From: Fortiea contorta PCC 7126
Lineage (GTDB): Bacteria > Cyanobacteriota > Cyanobacteriia > Cyanobacteriales > Nostocaceae
Direction: 5' to 3'
NCBI RefSeq assembly: GCF_000332295.1
Contig: NZ_KB235930.1
Span: 2,871,395-2,935,394 of the forward strand
Length of the DNA stretch: 64,000 nucleotides
Both the position numbers and the translations under genes were made by a program. The notes under the pieces were generated by a model that had not been told where the DNA came from, did not search any database, and was given only the letters and a program-made list of their open reading frames with translations. Position 1 is the first letter of the stretch, and each line of letters starts with the position of its first letter. Shown piece by piece: positions 46,748 to 56,779 of the stretch.

Positions 46748-48439
46748 GTGAAATTTAACGATCTCCGACGGTTGGAAAACGATACGGTAATTGAAACTGA
46801 TCTGTGTATTGTAGGCAGCGGCCCCGCTGGTTTATCTCTCGCTAAAGAGTTTGCTGGTACGAAAACCGAAGTTTGGGTGCTGGAAAGCGGCGGTTTATCA
46901 GATGAGCCTGATACTCAAGCTTTGTATGACATTGAAAGCGTTGGTGTCCCTAGAATCATGAATCAGGACATCATTCGCTATCGGATTTTGGGCGGGACAT
47001 CCCACATCTGGACTGGGCGATGCGCGCCATTCGACAATATTGATTTTCAGCAACGCTCCTGGGTTCCTCACTCAGGTTGGCCAATCACCCCAGACAGTTT
47101 GGAAAATTACCTAGAGCGGGCGGGAGAAAACTTGGGAATTGGGCCTAACTGCTACGACGAGACACTTTGGCAGCAGTTCAACGTGCGGCGTCCGCAATCT
47201 GACTTGAATGAAAAACTCGTCAGACCTCAGTTTTGGCAATATAGCAAGGAACCTCATGATGCTTCCGAGCCGGCACGATTTGGTCGCCATACTCCTGACG
47301 CTGCCAATATTCGCATTTTGCTACACGCCAATGTCACGCACATCAATACTAACGAGATTGGTAATCGGGTTGAGTCGGTAGAAGTGAGTACTTTAGAGGG
47401 TAAGCGGGCGCAGATTAAAGCTAAGGCGATCGTGCTTTGTTGTGGTGGTATAGAAAATGCTCGCTTACTGTTGGCTTCTAACCGCAGAGTTCCCTATGGT
47501 GTCGGTAATCAGAATGACACTGTAGGTCGGTACTTGATGGATCACCCAGGTTGTGTGATGGGTACCTTTAATCCCAAAGAAGCGGCTCCAGTTCAAGATC
47601 GCTTTGGTCAGTATTGGTTAGATGATGCTCAAGGACGCCATACCTATTTGCAAGGTATTGCTTTGAGTGCGGAGATTCAAGAGCAAGAGCAGTTGCTCAA
47701 TTGTGCGGCTTTCTTAGAAGAAAAGGTAGCAGCGGATGATCCATCTTTCGCTATGCAGCGTCTAAAAATGGCGTTCAAAAACAAAAAGCTGACCAAGCAA
47801 GCTTATGAAGATGCGATCGCACTCTTGACTCATCCCAGTGCAACAGCTCAAGGAATTTACCGCCGAGTAGCTAAACATCGTCCACCCATCAGAAAAACTA
47901 CTGGAATTGACCTATTCTGCTTGGTGGAACAACGCCCTGATCCAGAAAGTCGGGTGACACTTTCTGAGCAAAAAGACGCCTTGGGTATGCCTCTGTCTAA
48001 ACTCAACTGGAAAATCAGTGAACAAGAACGGCAGACAGTCAAACGCCTCAGTCACTTGATTTGTCAAGAGTTTCAGCGCTTGGGACTACCTCAACCTCAA
48101 CTTTCTCAATGGCTAGATGCTAAAGAAAATTGGGAATGTAACTTTGTAGATCGAGCACATCCCACCGGTACAACCCGGATGTCGCTGAATCCCAAAGAAG
48201 GAGTAGTGGATGAAAATAGTCAGGTACACGGTGTAGAAGGACTGTTTATCGCCGGTAGTTCTGTTTTCCCCACCACAAGTCACGCCAATCCCACATTAAT
48301 GCTGGTAGCTATGTCGATTCGCCTCGCTGATTGGTTGAAAATCACCGAGTTCAACACCTTGGGTGAGCAATTCAGCAGAGAAAAGATTGGTGTTGTCGAT
48401 AGCGAAGAAACATTAATTTCATCCACACCTCTGCTTTAA
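46748..48439 (+). CDS. GMC family FAD-dependent oxidoreductase
   Basis: 563 residues. The N-terminal Rossmann motif CIVGSGPAGLSLAKEF binds FAD, and the C-terminal GMC domain has DRAHPTGTTRMS and FAGSSVFPTTSHANPTLMLVA-like features. The GMC family oxidises alcohols, including sugars. In this locus an action on a sugar residue or precursor is plausible but unproven. It starts at GTG with GGAG upstream and stands alone between long spacers. A glucose-fructose or choline-type specificity cannot be assigned. Confidence 0.9.
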   Translation: MKFNDLRRLENDTVIETDLCIVGSGPAGLSLAKEFAGTKTEVWVLESGGLSDEPDTQALYDIESVGVPRIMNQDIIRYRILGGTSHIWTGRCAPFDNIDFQQRSWVPHSGWPITPDSLENYLERAGENLGIGPNCYDETLWQQFNVRRPQSDLNEKLVRPQFWQYSKEPHDASEPARFGRHTPDAANIRILLHANVTHINTNEIGNRVESVEVSTLEGKRAQIKAKAIVLCCGGIENARLLLASNRRVPYGVGNQNDTVGRYLMDHPGCVMGTFNPKEAAPVQDRFGQYWLDDAQGRHTYLQGIALSAEIQEQEQLLNCAAFLEEKVAADDPSFAMQRLKMAFKNKKLTKQAYEDAIALLTHPSATAQGIYRRVAKHRPPIRKTTGIDLFCLVEQRPDPESRVTLSEQKDALGMPLSKLNWKISEQERQTVKRLSHLICQEFQRLGLPQPQLSQWLDAKENWECNFVDRAHPTGTTRMSLNPKEGVVDENSQVHGVEGLFIAGSSVFPTTSHANPTLMLVAMSIRLADWLKITEFNTLGEQFSREKIGVVDSEETLISSTPLL

Positions 48440-48933
48440 CCGTGCGGGTATCAGTTCTTCTGAGCAAGGTACTATGGCAGGCAACAAGTTTAAAAGTCGC
48501 TTGGTATAAAGATTTCTTGCTCAGTTGATGTCTTAATTGATCATAAAGCTTGTGACACCACTGAAGAAAAAACACGACTTGCTACCCTTCGAGTTATCTG
48601 AAAGGTAGCAAATTGCGTGTAAATACCCAAACTAATCCGGTTTCATTTTTTGACAGCAATTGTGAAAAAACATTGATTTTCCGGAACTAAATCACTGAAA
48701 ATACTATCAACAGAGTCTGAGTGCATCTAAAATAAATGTTTCACTGCCACGGTGTGCAAATTCTGCGTTAATACCGTTGAGTTAAGAATTAAAATAAACA
48801 ATCAATTTCACATAAACACGCAAAAATTTGTGTATTAACAGTCTTTTACACAATATATTTCAGGATTTATACTGACTACAGCACCGGAAGAGAGAAGTTA
48901 CATAGAACACAAATCATTGCAGGAGGTTTAACC
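48440..48933. other. Intergenic spacer in the polysaccharide locus
   Basis: AT-rich with no gene visible. It ends with a perfect AGGAGG Shine-Dalgarno (48921-48926) for the TTG-initiated gene that follows. Confidence 0.5.
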
Positions 48934-49923
48934 TTGCAGTCAATTGGAATTGTAGTCATTGGACGAAATGAAGGTAGTCGTCTTCACAAATGCCTGTTGT
49001 CAGTGGTAGGCGAAGGCATAACGGTTATCTATGTAGATTCTGGTTCCACAGATGGTAGTGTAGCCCTGGCTCGTTCTCTGGGCGCACATATTGTAGAGCT
49101 TGATTTATCAATTCCGTTTACTGCTGCTCGTGCCAGAAATGCTGGATTTGAATATTTGTTACAAGTAGAACCAAATATTGAGTTTGTGCAGTTTGTAGAT
49201 GGAGATTGTCGCGTAGTCGCGGGCTGGTTAGAACGTGCTCAAAATGAATTGCTGGCTCAAAAAGATGTTGTAGTTGTGTGCGGGCGACGCCGAGAAGAAT
49301 TTCCCAATAATTCTATTTATAACCGCTTGTGTGATATTGAATGGGACACACCGATTGGTGAGGCGAAAGCTTGTGGTGGTGATGCAATGATGCGGGTGAG
49401 CGCACTCAAACAAGTGGGCGGGTTTAATCCCACATTAATTGCAGGCGAAGAACCGGAACTATGTGTGCGGTTGCGTCAAGCTGGCGGCAGAATTTTACGT
49501 ATAGATGCCGAGATGACATTGCATGATGCTCAAATTACTCGCTTAAGTCAGTGGTGGAGGCGATCGCTCCGAGGTGGACATGCTTATGCTGAAGGTTCTT
49601 GGCTACATGGTTCTAGTCCAGAACGACATTGGGTACAAGAAAGTCGCCGGATTTGGTTTTGGGGATTTTTGTTACCATTTTTAGCGATTTTTGGGGTATG
49701 GCCGACTTGGGGGTTGAGCTTACTCTTACTTTTCATGGCTTACACCTTTTTAGCCTACCGAGTTTACCAACATACACGACAGCGAAACTTTAAAACCAGA
49801 GATGCAGTCTCTTACTCTTTGTTTTGTGTACTAGATAAATTCCCACAACTCCAGGGTTTAATACAATTTCATCTTTCTCGGTTATTCAGACGACAACGCA
49901 CTCTAGTAGAATACAAAAATTGA
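48934..49923 (+). CDS. GT2 family glycosyltransferase with C-terminal membrane helices
   Basis: 329 residues. The GT-A domain has VVIGRNEGSRLHKCL, VDSGSTDGS and the DXD-type FVDGDCRV. The distal part (about 240-290) has two hydrophobic stretches. It starts with TTG at 48934, confirmed by an AGGAGG seven bases upstream. Its stop is 12 bases before the Gfo/Idh/MocA gene, so they form an operon. Product and donor are unknown. Confidence 0.9.
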   Translation: MQSIGIVVIGRNEGSRLHKCLLSVVGEGITVIYVDSGSTDGSVALARSLGAHIVELDLSIPFTAARARNAGFEYLLQVEPNIEFVQFVDGDCRVVAGWLERAQNELLAQKDVVVVCGRRREEFPNNSIYNRLCDIEWDTPIGEAKACGGDAMMRVSALKQVGGFNPTLIAGEEPELCVRLRQAGGRILRIDAEMTLHDAQITRLSQWWRRSLRGGHAYAEGSWLHGSSPERHWVQESRRIWFWGFLLPFLAIFGVWPTWGLSLLLLFMAYTFLAYRVYQHTRQRNFKTRDAVSYSLFCVLDKFPQLQGLIQFHLSRLFRRQRTLVEYKN

Positions 49924-49935
49924 GGTAAAGTTTCT

Positions 49936-51120
49936 GTGTCTTCTTCCCCCATCACGGCTTCTAGTCCCAAGAGTAAGAGCAATTCCTTGGAAAAATCCAT
50001 CGCCATTGTCGGTTGTGGATTCGTCGCTGACTACTATCTCAAAGCCCTCCCACACTATTCGCAACTAAAATTAGTGGGGGTGATGGATCGAAATAGCGAT
50101 CGCTCCTCTAAATTTGCTGCCTATCACGGTATTTCTCGCATTTATAATTCCCTAGAGGAACTACTGGCAGATGACAATGTGGATATTGTCTTGAATCTCA
50201 CCAATCCCAGTAGTCATTACTCAGTTTCCAAAGCCGCTTTAGAGGCGGGTAAGCATGTCTATTCTGAGAAACCTCTGGCCATGGAAATGTGGCAAGCTGA
50301 GGAGTTAGTCAAAATTGCCGAACAAAAAGGTTTATATCTATCCTCCGCACCATGTAGCTTATTGAGCGAAACTGCTCAAACAGTTTGGAAGGCTTTGAGG
50401 GAAAATAAAGTCGGTAAGGTGCGATTAGTCTACGCAGAAATGGACGATGGACTAGTACACCGGATGCCTTACCAAAAATGGTTGAGTCAATCTGGGACTC
50501 CTTGGCCTTATAAAGATGAGTTTGAGGTTGGTTGTACTTTAGAACATGCTGGTTACTACGTCACTTGGCTGACAGCATTTTTTGGCCCAGCCGAAACGGT
50601 TTCTGCTTTTTCGTCCTGTTTGGTTCCCGATAAAGAAACCGATGTACCTTTAGATATGAATGCTCCGGATTTTTCCGTAGCTTGTATTAAGTTTGCTTCT
50701 GGTGTAGTCGCCAGACTAACTTGCAGTATCGTTGCACCCCACGACCACTCACTGAGAATTATTGGCGATGATGGGATATTGGGGATTAAAGATTGCTGGT
50801 ATTATGGAGCACCTGTTTATATTCGACGGAGTATCACCATCAGACGCAAGCGACTAGAAGGTATCTGGAAGCAAAATTACCCCTTGGTGAGGAAACCAGT
50901 GCGGGTGGGTTCTAACAATGCTCAACAAATGGACTTTTGTCGGGGTGTAGCAGAAATGGCTGCGGCGATCGCTGAGGAAAGACCTTCTCGATTGTCAGCG
51001 CAATTTTCTCTCCATAACAATGAACTTGTCCTAGCTATCAATAATTCTCTAGAGACAGGTTCTCCCTATAAACTTACAACTTCCTTTGATCCAATTCAGC
51101 CCATGCCTTGGGCGAAATAA
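49936..51120 (+). CDS. Gfo/Idh/MocA family oxidoreductase
   Basis: 394 residues. The Rossmann motif IVGCGFVADYY is at about 24-34, and SEKPLAM carries the family EKP at about 114. The larger C-terminal domain includes LEHAGYYVTW. The enzyme would oxidise or reduce a sugar or nucleotide-sugar, presumably to make a precursor for the local polysaccharide. GTG start has GAGG upstream. It is only distantly related to the partial gene at 1-919. Confidence 0.9.
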   Translation: MSSSPITASSPKSKSNSLEKSIAIVGCGFVADYYLKALPHYSQLKLVGVMDRNSDRSSKFAAYHGISRIYNSLEELLADDNVDIVLNLTNPSSHYSVSKAALEAGKHVYSEKPLAMEMWQAEELVKIAEQKGLYLSSAPCSLLSETAQTVWKALRENKVGKVRLVYAEMDDGLVHRMPYQKWLSQSGTPWPYKDEFEVGCTLEHAGYYVTWLTAFFGPAETVSAFSSCLVPDKETDVPLDMNAPDFSVACIKFASGVVARLTCSIVAPHDHSLRIIGDDGILGIKDCWYYGAPVYIRRSITIRRKRLEGIWKQNYPLVRKPVRVGSNNAQQMDFCRGVAEMAAAIAEERPSRLSAQFSLHNNELVLAINNSLETGSPYKLTTSFDPIQPMPWAK

Positions 51121-51143
51121 TTTAATCCCAGAATGCGATTTTT

Positions 51144-51172
51144 GTAGAGACGTTACACGATAATGTCTCTAC
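51144..51172. repeat. Dispersed GTAGAGACGTT-type palindrome, copy
   Basis: Left arm GTAGAGACGTTA (51144-51155), loop CACGA, right arm TAATGTCTCTAC (51161-51172); one pair differs. It is nearly identical to the copy at 58180. Confidence 0.8.
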
Positions 51173-51198
51173 ATTGCATTAAATTCCTAAATGTGCTT

Positions 51199-51247
51199 GT
51201 AGTGAGGACTTTAGTCCTGGAATATCAAAGCACTAAAGTGCTGACTA
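51199..51247. repeat. GTAGT/ACTAC-bounded double hairpin repeat
   Basis: GTAGT (51199-51203) and ACTAC (51243-51247) enclose two hairpins: AGGACT-TT-AGTCCT and AGCACT-AA-AGTGCT. A half-element, GAGGACTAAAGTCCTC followed by ACTAC, lies at 52461-52481. The design suggests a mobile palindromic repeat that can form a four-way cruciform. Confidence 0.7.
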
Positions 51248-51464
51248 CGAACCTCGCCCCTTTTTGCTGAGTTCGGGGTTTTGGGCGATCGCTCGACTTT
51301 GCCATCACGCTACAGATATAGGCAATATTCCTTAGGGAATATTGTCAACTAAGTGATTAGAAAATATTATTAACGAACGTAAAAAGAATGACAGGGGAAA
51401 TCAGCTAACCTAACTAAGCCTGATTTCCTCAAAAAACCTGCGAATAAAGGAAGTTACAGGGGCT

Positions 51465-52379
51465 ATGTACAACCAACCTTTATTGAGTATTCTGATAAAC
51501 AATTATAACTACGCACGTTTTATACGTCAAGCAATTGACAGTGCCTTAAACCAAACATCTGGTCGTGTGGAAGTAATTGTGGTTGATGATGGCTCAAAGG
51601 ACGATTCTCAAGAAATTATCGCCAGTTACGGAAATCAAATCACGGCCGTATTTAAAGAAAACGGCGGACAAGCTTCGGCTTTTAATGCGGGTTTCCAAGC
51701 TAGTCGGGGCGAGATTGTTCTTTTTCTAGATGCTGATGATTACTTTAGTGCTGATAAAGTAAGCGTAATCACCCAACTTTTCAGTGAAAATCCTGTCATT
51801 GGTTGGATTTTTCATGAACTAGAAGATGTGGATGCAAAGGGGAAGTCTTTAGCAGTTGAGAATGTTCATCGTTTGTCTGAACTGGCTTATGTTGATTTTC
51901 GTCAAAGCATCTTAAATGGAGATAACTTACCATTTTTACCCGCTACCAGTGGTCTATGCTTCAAGCGTAGTGTATTGGCGCAGATTTTACCGATGCCAGA
52001 AGAAATTCTGATATCAGCTGATAATTTTCTACGACTAGCCGCAATATATCTGTCTCCTGGGTTATTATTGCCTGACCAATTGGCTGTGCATCGGATTCAT
52101 GGCTCTAATTTATTTGAATTTAGACCTGATACCGATGTGATTAATGCCGAGACAAATATCAAAACCTCCTACTATCTCAAAGACAAGTTCCCGCAAACCA
52201 AGAATTTTGCTAATAGACTCTACGCGCATTCTTTGGGAAAACTGGCTGGTAAAACTAGTTGGCGCAGGGTATTTCAAATACCTGAATCAAAAAAGTATTT
52301 CCACAAGTTCTCTTTAGAAACTTGGCTCAGTTGTAGTCCCAGGATCATGTATAACTATGCCAAATCGGTTATGGGGTAA
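51465..52379 (+). CDS. GT2 family glycosyltransferase
   Basis: 304 residues of GT-A fold without clear membrane helices. LLSILINNYNYARFIRQAID and VVDDGSKDDSQ open the domain, and the metal site LFLDADDYF is at about residue 88. It probably transfers one sugar to the polysaccharide repeat. AGG-rich sequence lies upstream of the ATG. It is followed by convergent transcription of the GT4/epimerase/acyltransferase operon. Confidence 0.88.
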   Translation: MYNQPLLSILINNYNYARFIRQAIDSALNQTSGRVEVIVVDDGSKDDSQEIIASYGNQITAVFKENGGQASAFNAGFQASRGEIVLFLDADDYFSADKVSVITQLFSENPVIGWIFHELEDVDAKGKSLAVENVHRLSELAYVDFRQSILNGDNLPFLPATSGLCFKRSVLAQILPMPEEILISADNFLRLAAIYLSPGLLLPDQLAVHRIHGSNLFEFRPDTDVINAETNIKTSYYLKDKFPQTKNFANRLYAHSLGKLAGKTSWRRVFQIPESKKYFHKFSLETWLSCSPRIMYNYAKSVMG

Positions 52380-52460
52380 TTAATGCCAATTCAAAATTAG
52401 GAAGCGTCAGATTTTGTCTGGGCTTCCTAATGGTGTGAAACTTTTCACCTTTGTGAAGAA

Positions 52461-52481
52461 GAGGACTAAAGTCCTCACTAC
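52461..52481. repeat. Half copy of the GAGGACTAAAGTCCTC repeat
   Basis: One hairpin (GAGGACT-AA-AGTCCTC) followed by ACTAC, matching in reverse one half of the element at 51199-51247. Confidence 0.65.
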
Positions 52482-52536
52482 CAATGTATGAAAGGCTGAA
52501 TATTCAAGCTTATTACTTTCATACTTCATCCTAGCC

Positions 52537-52571
52537 TTCAGACTTCAGACTTCAGACTTCAGACTTCAGCC
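52537..52571. repeat. Heptad repeat (TTCAGAC)4 TTCAGCC
   Basis: Four exact copies of TTCAGAC plus a variant TTCAGCC, just after the GT4 gene stop on the minus strand. It is the same family of short tandem repeats as at 30284-30304. Confidence 0.8.
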
Positions 52572-52579
52572 TTTTTGCA

Positions 52580-53872
52580 CTAGGCGTGAATGGTGGCTTT
52601 TTCTGGTTCGCTGGTGGCTGGTAGCTTCATACCGGGGCGAATCGTTTCCACTTTTCCTTGTAGTGCGGCGCGCATCACTTGATGCAGCCATGTGACTTCG
52701 TGATAAATATTAAATTCTTGCTGCACTTTGGCTCTACCTGCTGTACCGAATTGGTGACGCAATTGATGGTCTGCTAATAATTTAGCTACACGGTCAGCGA
52801 GAGTAACTACGTCTCCAGGAGGTACAAGGTAGCCGTTGACACCATTTTCTACTAGTTCGCTAATACCTGCAATCTGTGTAGCTACCACAGGAAGGCTTGC
52901 AGCCATTGCTTCCATTAATACTACTGGTATTCCTTCGGCAAAGCTGGACATGACGAATACGTCAGTTTGCTGTATGTGGGTGCGGACTTCGGCTTGGGAC
53001 TGATAACCGGCAAAATTGACATTTGCACTTAGTCCCAATTTGGCGGTGGTTTTTTCTAATTCTGCTCGGTCTGGGCCGTCACCAACAACGGTGAGGATGA
53101 TATCTGGGTGCGATCGCTTTAAAATTACTAAGCTTTCTAATAATATGGGTAATCCTTTCGCAGCGGCGATGCGTCCGATGTACAGCAGCCGTTTACCGGA
53201 TTCTTGATGCTTAACTGCATCGAATAAAGCTGGATCAATCCCACAATGGACGATGTGCATCCGATTCCACTTGTCAGTTGGTACAAACACCATTCCTTGA
53301 CTGCGACAGTAATAACTGATGCAAGCCACAAACAGCGCCCGTTTGATTTTTTCGTCTAGACGCCAGCGATACGGCTCAAAAAATATGTAAGGGCCGTGCA
53401 TCGTCAAGCTAAAAGTAAAGCCACCTAATTCGGCGGCTAACATGGCTACGCTACCGCTGGAGTCGGGAAAGTGGTTGTGGAGGTGAGAAATCTTTCTTTT
53501 TCTAATTTCTTGGGCGAGGATGCCTGCTTCGAGAAAGTAGAATAATTGATAAATTCCGCCTTGCAATCCTGGTTGACTGGTTGACCACGCTAGCTTGATG
53601 GCTTGTAAATATCTGCTGGGGGAACTAAACAATAGTCCCACATGTGCCAGCAAGAGATGGAGTGGATTTGGAGGGAGGAGATAAAAAGTGCGATCGCGTT
53701 CTTGCTTTTGTTCTGGCCCTACCATGTGTTGATTCCCTGTACGCCGCACAGAAAATGTGTCTACCTCTACTCCTTGTGCTCGCAGGGTGGCAATTTCACG
53801 CTGAATGAATGTGTCTGTTGCCCTGGGGTATTCTCCAGTCAGATAGGCAATATGCATAAATTTTAGTTTCAA
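52580..53872 (-). CDS. GT4 family glycosyltransferase
   Basis: 430 residues, GT-B fold. The C-terminal half has LLYIGRIAAAKGLPILLES, GDGPDRAELE and the EX7E-type FAEGIPVVLMEAMAASLPVVAT. The N-terminal half begins with HIAYLTGEYPRATDTFIQREI, typical of exopolysaccharide transferases. It lies 6 bases after the epimerase gene as the last of a three-gene operon on the minus strand. Donor and acceptor are unknown. Confidence 0.9.
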   Translation of the reverse strand: MKLKFMHIAYLTGEYPRATDTFIQREIATLRAQGVEVDTFSVRRTGNQHMVGPEQKQERDRTFYLLPPNPLHLLLAHVGLLFSSPSRYLQAIKLAWSTSQPGLQGGIYQLFYFLEAGILAQEIRKRKISHLHNHFPDSSGSVAMLAAELGGFTFSLTMHGPYIFFEPYRWRLDEKIKRALFVACISYYCRSQGMVFVPTDKWNRMHIVHCGIDPALFDAVKHQESGKRLLYIGRIAAAKGLPILLESLVILKRSHPDIILTVVGDGPDRAELEKTTAKLGLSANVNFAGYQSQAEVRTHIQQTDVFVMSSFAEGIPVVLMEAMAASLPVVATQIAGISELVENGVNGYLVPPGDVVTLADRVAKLLADHQLRHQFGTAGRAKVQQEFNIYHEVTWLHQVMRAALQGKVETIRPGMKLPATSEPEKATIHA

Positions 53873-53878
53873 TAGTGC

Positions 53879-54922
53879 TTATTGAGAAGATGATGCTTGG
53901 CTGACTTGATGCGGTACGCTTAATAAGTCTTGGTCGCTACAACTACGAGCTAAGGCTGCGTCCAGAGCATACTTTGGTTGCCAATGCAAAACTTTTTGGG
54001 CGCGAGCGTTGCTGTAGCACAGGGGCTTGAAGCGGGCGTGTAACCTAGCGGGGACAAGGATACCGGGTAGTTTAAGTTTACCAGCTAAGAGGAATTGATT
54101 AGATAACCAGAATGTCTGGGTTACTAGGCGTGATATTGTCCAACTGACGGGAATTGTGTAGGGCGATCGCGCTGTGAATTTTGCTAATTTCTGTGCATAG
54201 ACGCTCTGGGTGGGCAAATCGTCATCCACAATATTCAGTGTTTCACCGATCGCCCCTGAAGATTCAGCTGCTAAAACAATTGCAATAGCACAGTTTTCTA
54301 CATAAGTCAAGGGCATCTGAGCTTGACCACCGATGCGAATCCAGAGGCGATCGCTGATTTTCACCCCTAAACAGGCATTCCATAAGTAATCCCGCCCGTA
54401 GATCATCCCAGGGCGCAAAATTGTTACCTGTCCACCAGTTTGTTTGTGGAAATCACGGACAAGATTTTCTTGCAGGAGCTTGGTTTGGGCGTAAACATCC
54501 CGGTGTTTGGGTTCGCGCTCTAATGGTGAATCTTCGTTGATGATTTCGCCAACAGGGGTATTCAGGTAATCGAACACAGAAAAGCTGCTAATTGCTACCA
54601 GTCTTAATACCTTAGCTGCTACCATTGCTTGAATTAACTGCTCTGTAGCTACCACAGTACTTTTATACTGAGTATCAAAATCACCTTGTTTGGCGGCTGC
54701 TAGATGAATCACTGCATCCACACCTTGCAAAGCATCCACCGCAGCGGAGTGTTGTTGCAAATCCCAGCGCACTAATTCCAGACTGGGATGATTTAACCAA
54801 GGAAGTTTGGTTGTGTCGCTTGTGGGTCTGACCACCGCCCGCACTTGGTGTCCGCGCTGGAGTGCTGACGTAACTACATATTGACCCAGGAAACCAGAAG
54901 CCCCTGTTACCAATAATTTCAT
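53879..54922 (-). CDS. NAD-dependent epimerase/dehydratase (extended SDR)
   Basis: 347 residues. The Rossmann motif TGASGFLGQYV is at residues 6-16 and the catalytic YAQTK (YxxxK) at about 149-153, so it is an extended short-chain dehydrogenase acting on nucleotide-sugars or similar. The long C-terminal part is typical. It overlaps the acyltransferase gene by 4 bases and precedes the GT4 gene by 6. The reaction cannot be specified. Confidence 0.9.
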   Translation of the reverse strand: MKLLVTGASGFLGQYVVTSALQRGHQVRAVVRPTSDTTKLPWLNHPSLELVRWDLQQHSAAVDALQGVDAVIHLAAAKQGDFDTQYKSTVVATEQLIQAMVAAKVLRLVAISSFSVFDYLNTPVGEIINEDSPLEREPKHRDVYAQTKLLQENLVRDFHKQTGGQVTILRPGMIYGRDYLWNACLGVKISDRLWIRIGGQAQMPLTYVENCAIAIVLAAESSGAIGETLNIVDDDLPTQSVYAQKLAKFTARSPYTIPVSWTISRLVTQTFWLSNQFLLAGKLKLPGILVPARLHARFKPLCYSNARAQKVLHWQPKYALDAALARSCSDQDLLSVPHQVSQASSSQ

Positions 54923-56043
54923 ACAGTAGCCGCCTCTTTATTCTTAATCAGCTTCACCTTTTGACTCAATTTGATGGATGGTTTTTCCACTAATTGCCAC
55001 ATAATCGCAGCAGAGACTATGCAGATGAGAGTACCTAAGATTAAGTAGGCAATTTCACCAATAATGTTCCGAGGAAGCAACTTAGATGCGACAAAAAACA
55101 CTGCTCCCATAATGGGGACGTGAATTAAATATAAACTGTAGGAAATTTTACCGAGAAACTGGAGCCAGGGCCAACTTAACCACATCATCCGGTTAGCTCG
55201 CGCCACTTCCAGGATAATAGCTGCACAGATGACGCAGGCGATCGCAAAATTGTCCCCGCGAATCACCCCACCAGCCAGCAGTACTCCACAGTAGAGGTAA
55301 AAGAATATGGACTGCAAATTACCACGCCATGACCAATAGGCAAAGACTCCCAACAGAAAGCCATACCACAAAGGCAAAAATATATATGGTCTGACATTAT
55401 TAGCAAATAAACCCAGAGGGAATAGCGCCGCTAATAAAGCCATAGGGACGAACACAGCAACGCGACCAAAACGCCAATTCCACGTGGAATCGAGCCAATG
55501 TACCAGAGCCAACAATGTACAGAAGACCAGATAAAACTGCACTTCTAAACACAGAGTCCAGTAAACATCGTCAATATGTGCAAATCTAAAAATGTCTTGT
55601 AAATAAAATAGATGCGATAACAGCCTAGGTATTGACAAAGGCTCACCCATCGGTGCGAACGGTTCACCTTTAGCCGTGGATGAGATGAACGCAAAACCCA
55701 AAGCCACTAAAATCGATACATAATACGGCGGATTAAGTCGAGCAAAACGCCGCAGACTAAAGTTTTTCCAAAAAGCTAAATCAATTTTCGCCTCACGTAG
55801 AGAGTGAGCAATCACAAAACCGCTGAGGACAAAGAAAATACTTACCCCCAAACTACCCCACTTAAAGACAACCGTGACCAACCAAGGCGGTAAAACGCTG
55901 GTTAATTGCGTCAGGCGATCGCCCGAATCAGCATGAAAAATCACCACCCACAGAGCAGCTATACCCCGGAGTGCGTCAATAAATTGAAAGTGAACTTTAG
56001 GCTTGTTAACAAATGCGGTTGGTATTGTGTTGGTGGAACTCAT
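54919..56043 (-). CDS. Membrane acyltransferase (Acyltransferase 3, OafA-like)
   Basis: 374 residues with about ten hydrophobic segments. The N-terminal RGIAALWVVIFHAD carries the family catalytic His and Arg-type residues. These proteins O-acylate sugars on the extracytoplasmic side of the membrane, typically modifying polysaccharides. It is the first gene of the minus-strand operon and its stop overlaps the epimerase start by 4 bases. There is no SGNH domain. Confidence 0.9.
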   Translation of the reverse strand: MSSTNTIPTAFVNKPKVHFQFIDALRGIAALWVVIFHADSGDRLTQLTSVLPPWLVTVVFKWGSLGVSIFFVLSGFVIAHSLREAKIDLAFWKNFSLRRFARLNPPYYVSILVALGFAFISSTAKGEPFAPMGEPLSIPRLLSHLFYLQDIFRFAHIDDVYWTLCLEVQFYLVFCTLLALVHWLDSTWNWRFGRVAVFVPMALLAALFPLGLFANNVRPYIFLPLWYGFLLGVFAYWSWRGNLQSIFFYLYCGVLLAGGVIRGDNFAIACVICAAIILEVARANRMMWLSWPWLQFLGKISYSLYLIHVPIMGAVFFVASKLLPRNIIGEIAYLILGTLICIVSAAIMWQLVEKPSIKLSQKVKLIKNKEAATV

Positions 56044-56779
56044 GAGTAATTTTTTCTAGCATTTTCGTTGATGTCAATCGCTGCTAACTTTAGCCCCATC
56101 GCCATTTAGGCTCTACAGCCATGACTACTCGTATCTGCACCTCAATTGATCAAATCGGCGAACAGATTCTTTGCTAGACAGCAAGAAAAGGCTCATGGCT
56201 TTGAGTTCATGAGACTGATTACAGCGTCTAATCACTCCATTTCCATGCAACAGAGTTAACTGATCGAAAATTTAGACAGTTCTATTTTTAACACATGCGT
56301 GTCTATTTCCGCATTTTTACCACGGTAATGGTATTATCACACAAATTTATCTGCCAATTCGCCAAGCAGACTTATTTAGCTAGTTTTTTAGCTTCAAACT
56401 TTGTAATTTCCTCATTACCGAGGACTCAATCTTTACATTAAATTTAAAAAGAACGGCAAATATTACACGAAAATTACATATATAGCTTTTTTATTTGATA
56501 CACCTACTGTGATAAGGTATGAGGCGTTTGTATTTCATTGATATTCACTAAATATTCAGATGTAGAATACACTGATTAGGGTAACGGCATCGCTCACTGA
56601 CGCGGACAAGCTCGAATCAAAAGCCCAACTCGATGTAGAGTAAAATCTCATTCACAGTTGGAAAGTAAAACTAACTTATGGATTGAATAATCACGCTATT
56701 TTATGTAACTCAAAAGTTACTAAAAATAAATTAAACGGCTGAAGGGTTGCGCTCATGAACTACTTTATTTTAAGTAAAT
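56044..56779. other. 736-base divergent spacer, no gene seen
   Basis: Between the divergent acyltransferase operon and the flippase gene, presumably holding both promoters. It is AT-rich, with runs of A and T, and no reading frame or repeat that I can assign. Confidence 0.5.

Larger units (their letters stand above)
51121..51464. other. Intergenic spacer with two palindromic repeats
   Basis: No gene visible. It carries a GTAGAGACGTT palindrome (51144-51172) and a GTAGT-flanked double hairpin (51199-51247), listed separately, and a HIP1 octamer. Confidence 0.55.

Noticed and set aside
52537-52571. Possible CRISPR repeats
   Set aside because: Units are 7 bases without spacers; a short tandem repeat instead.
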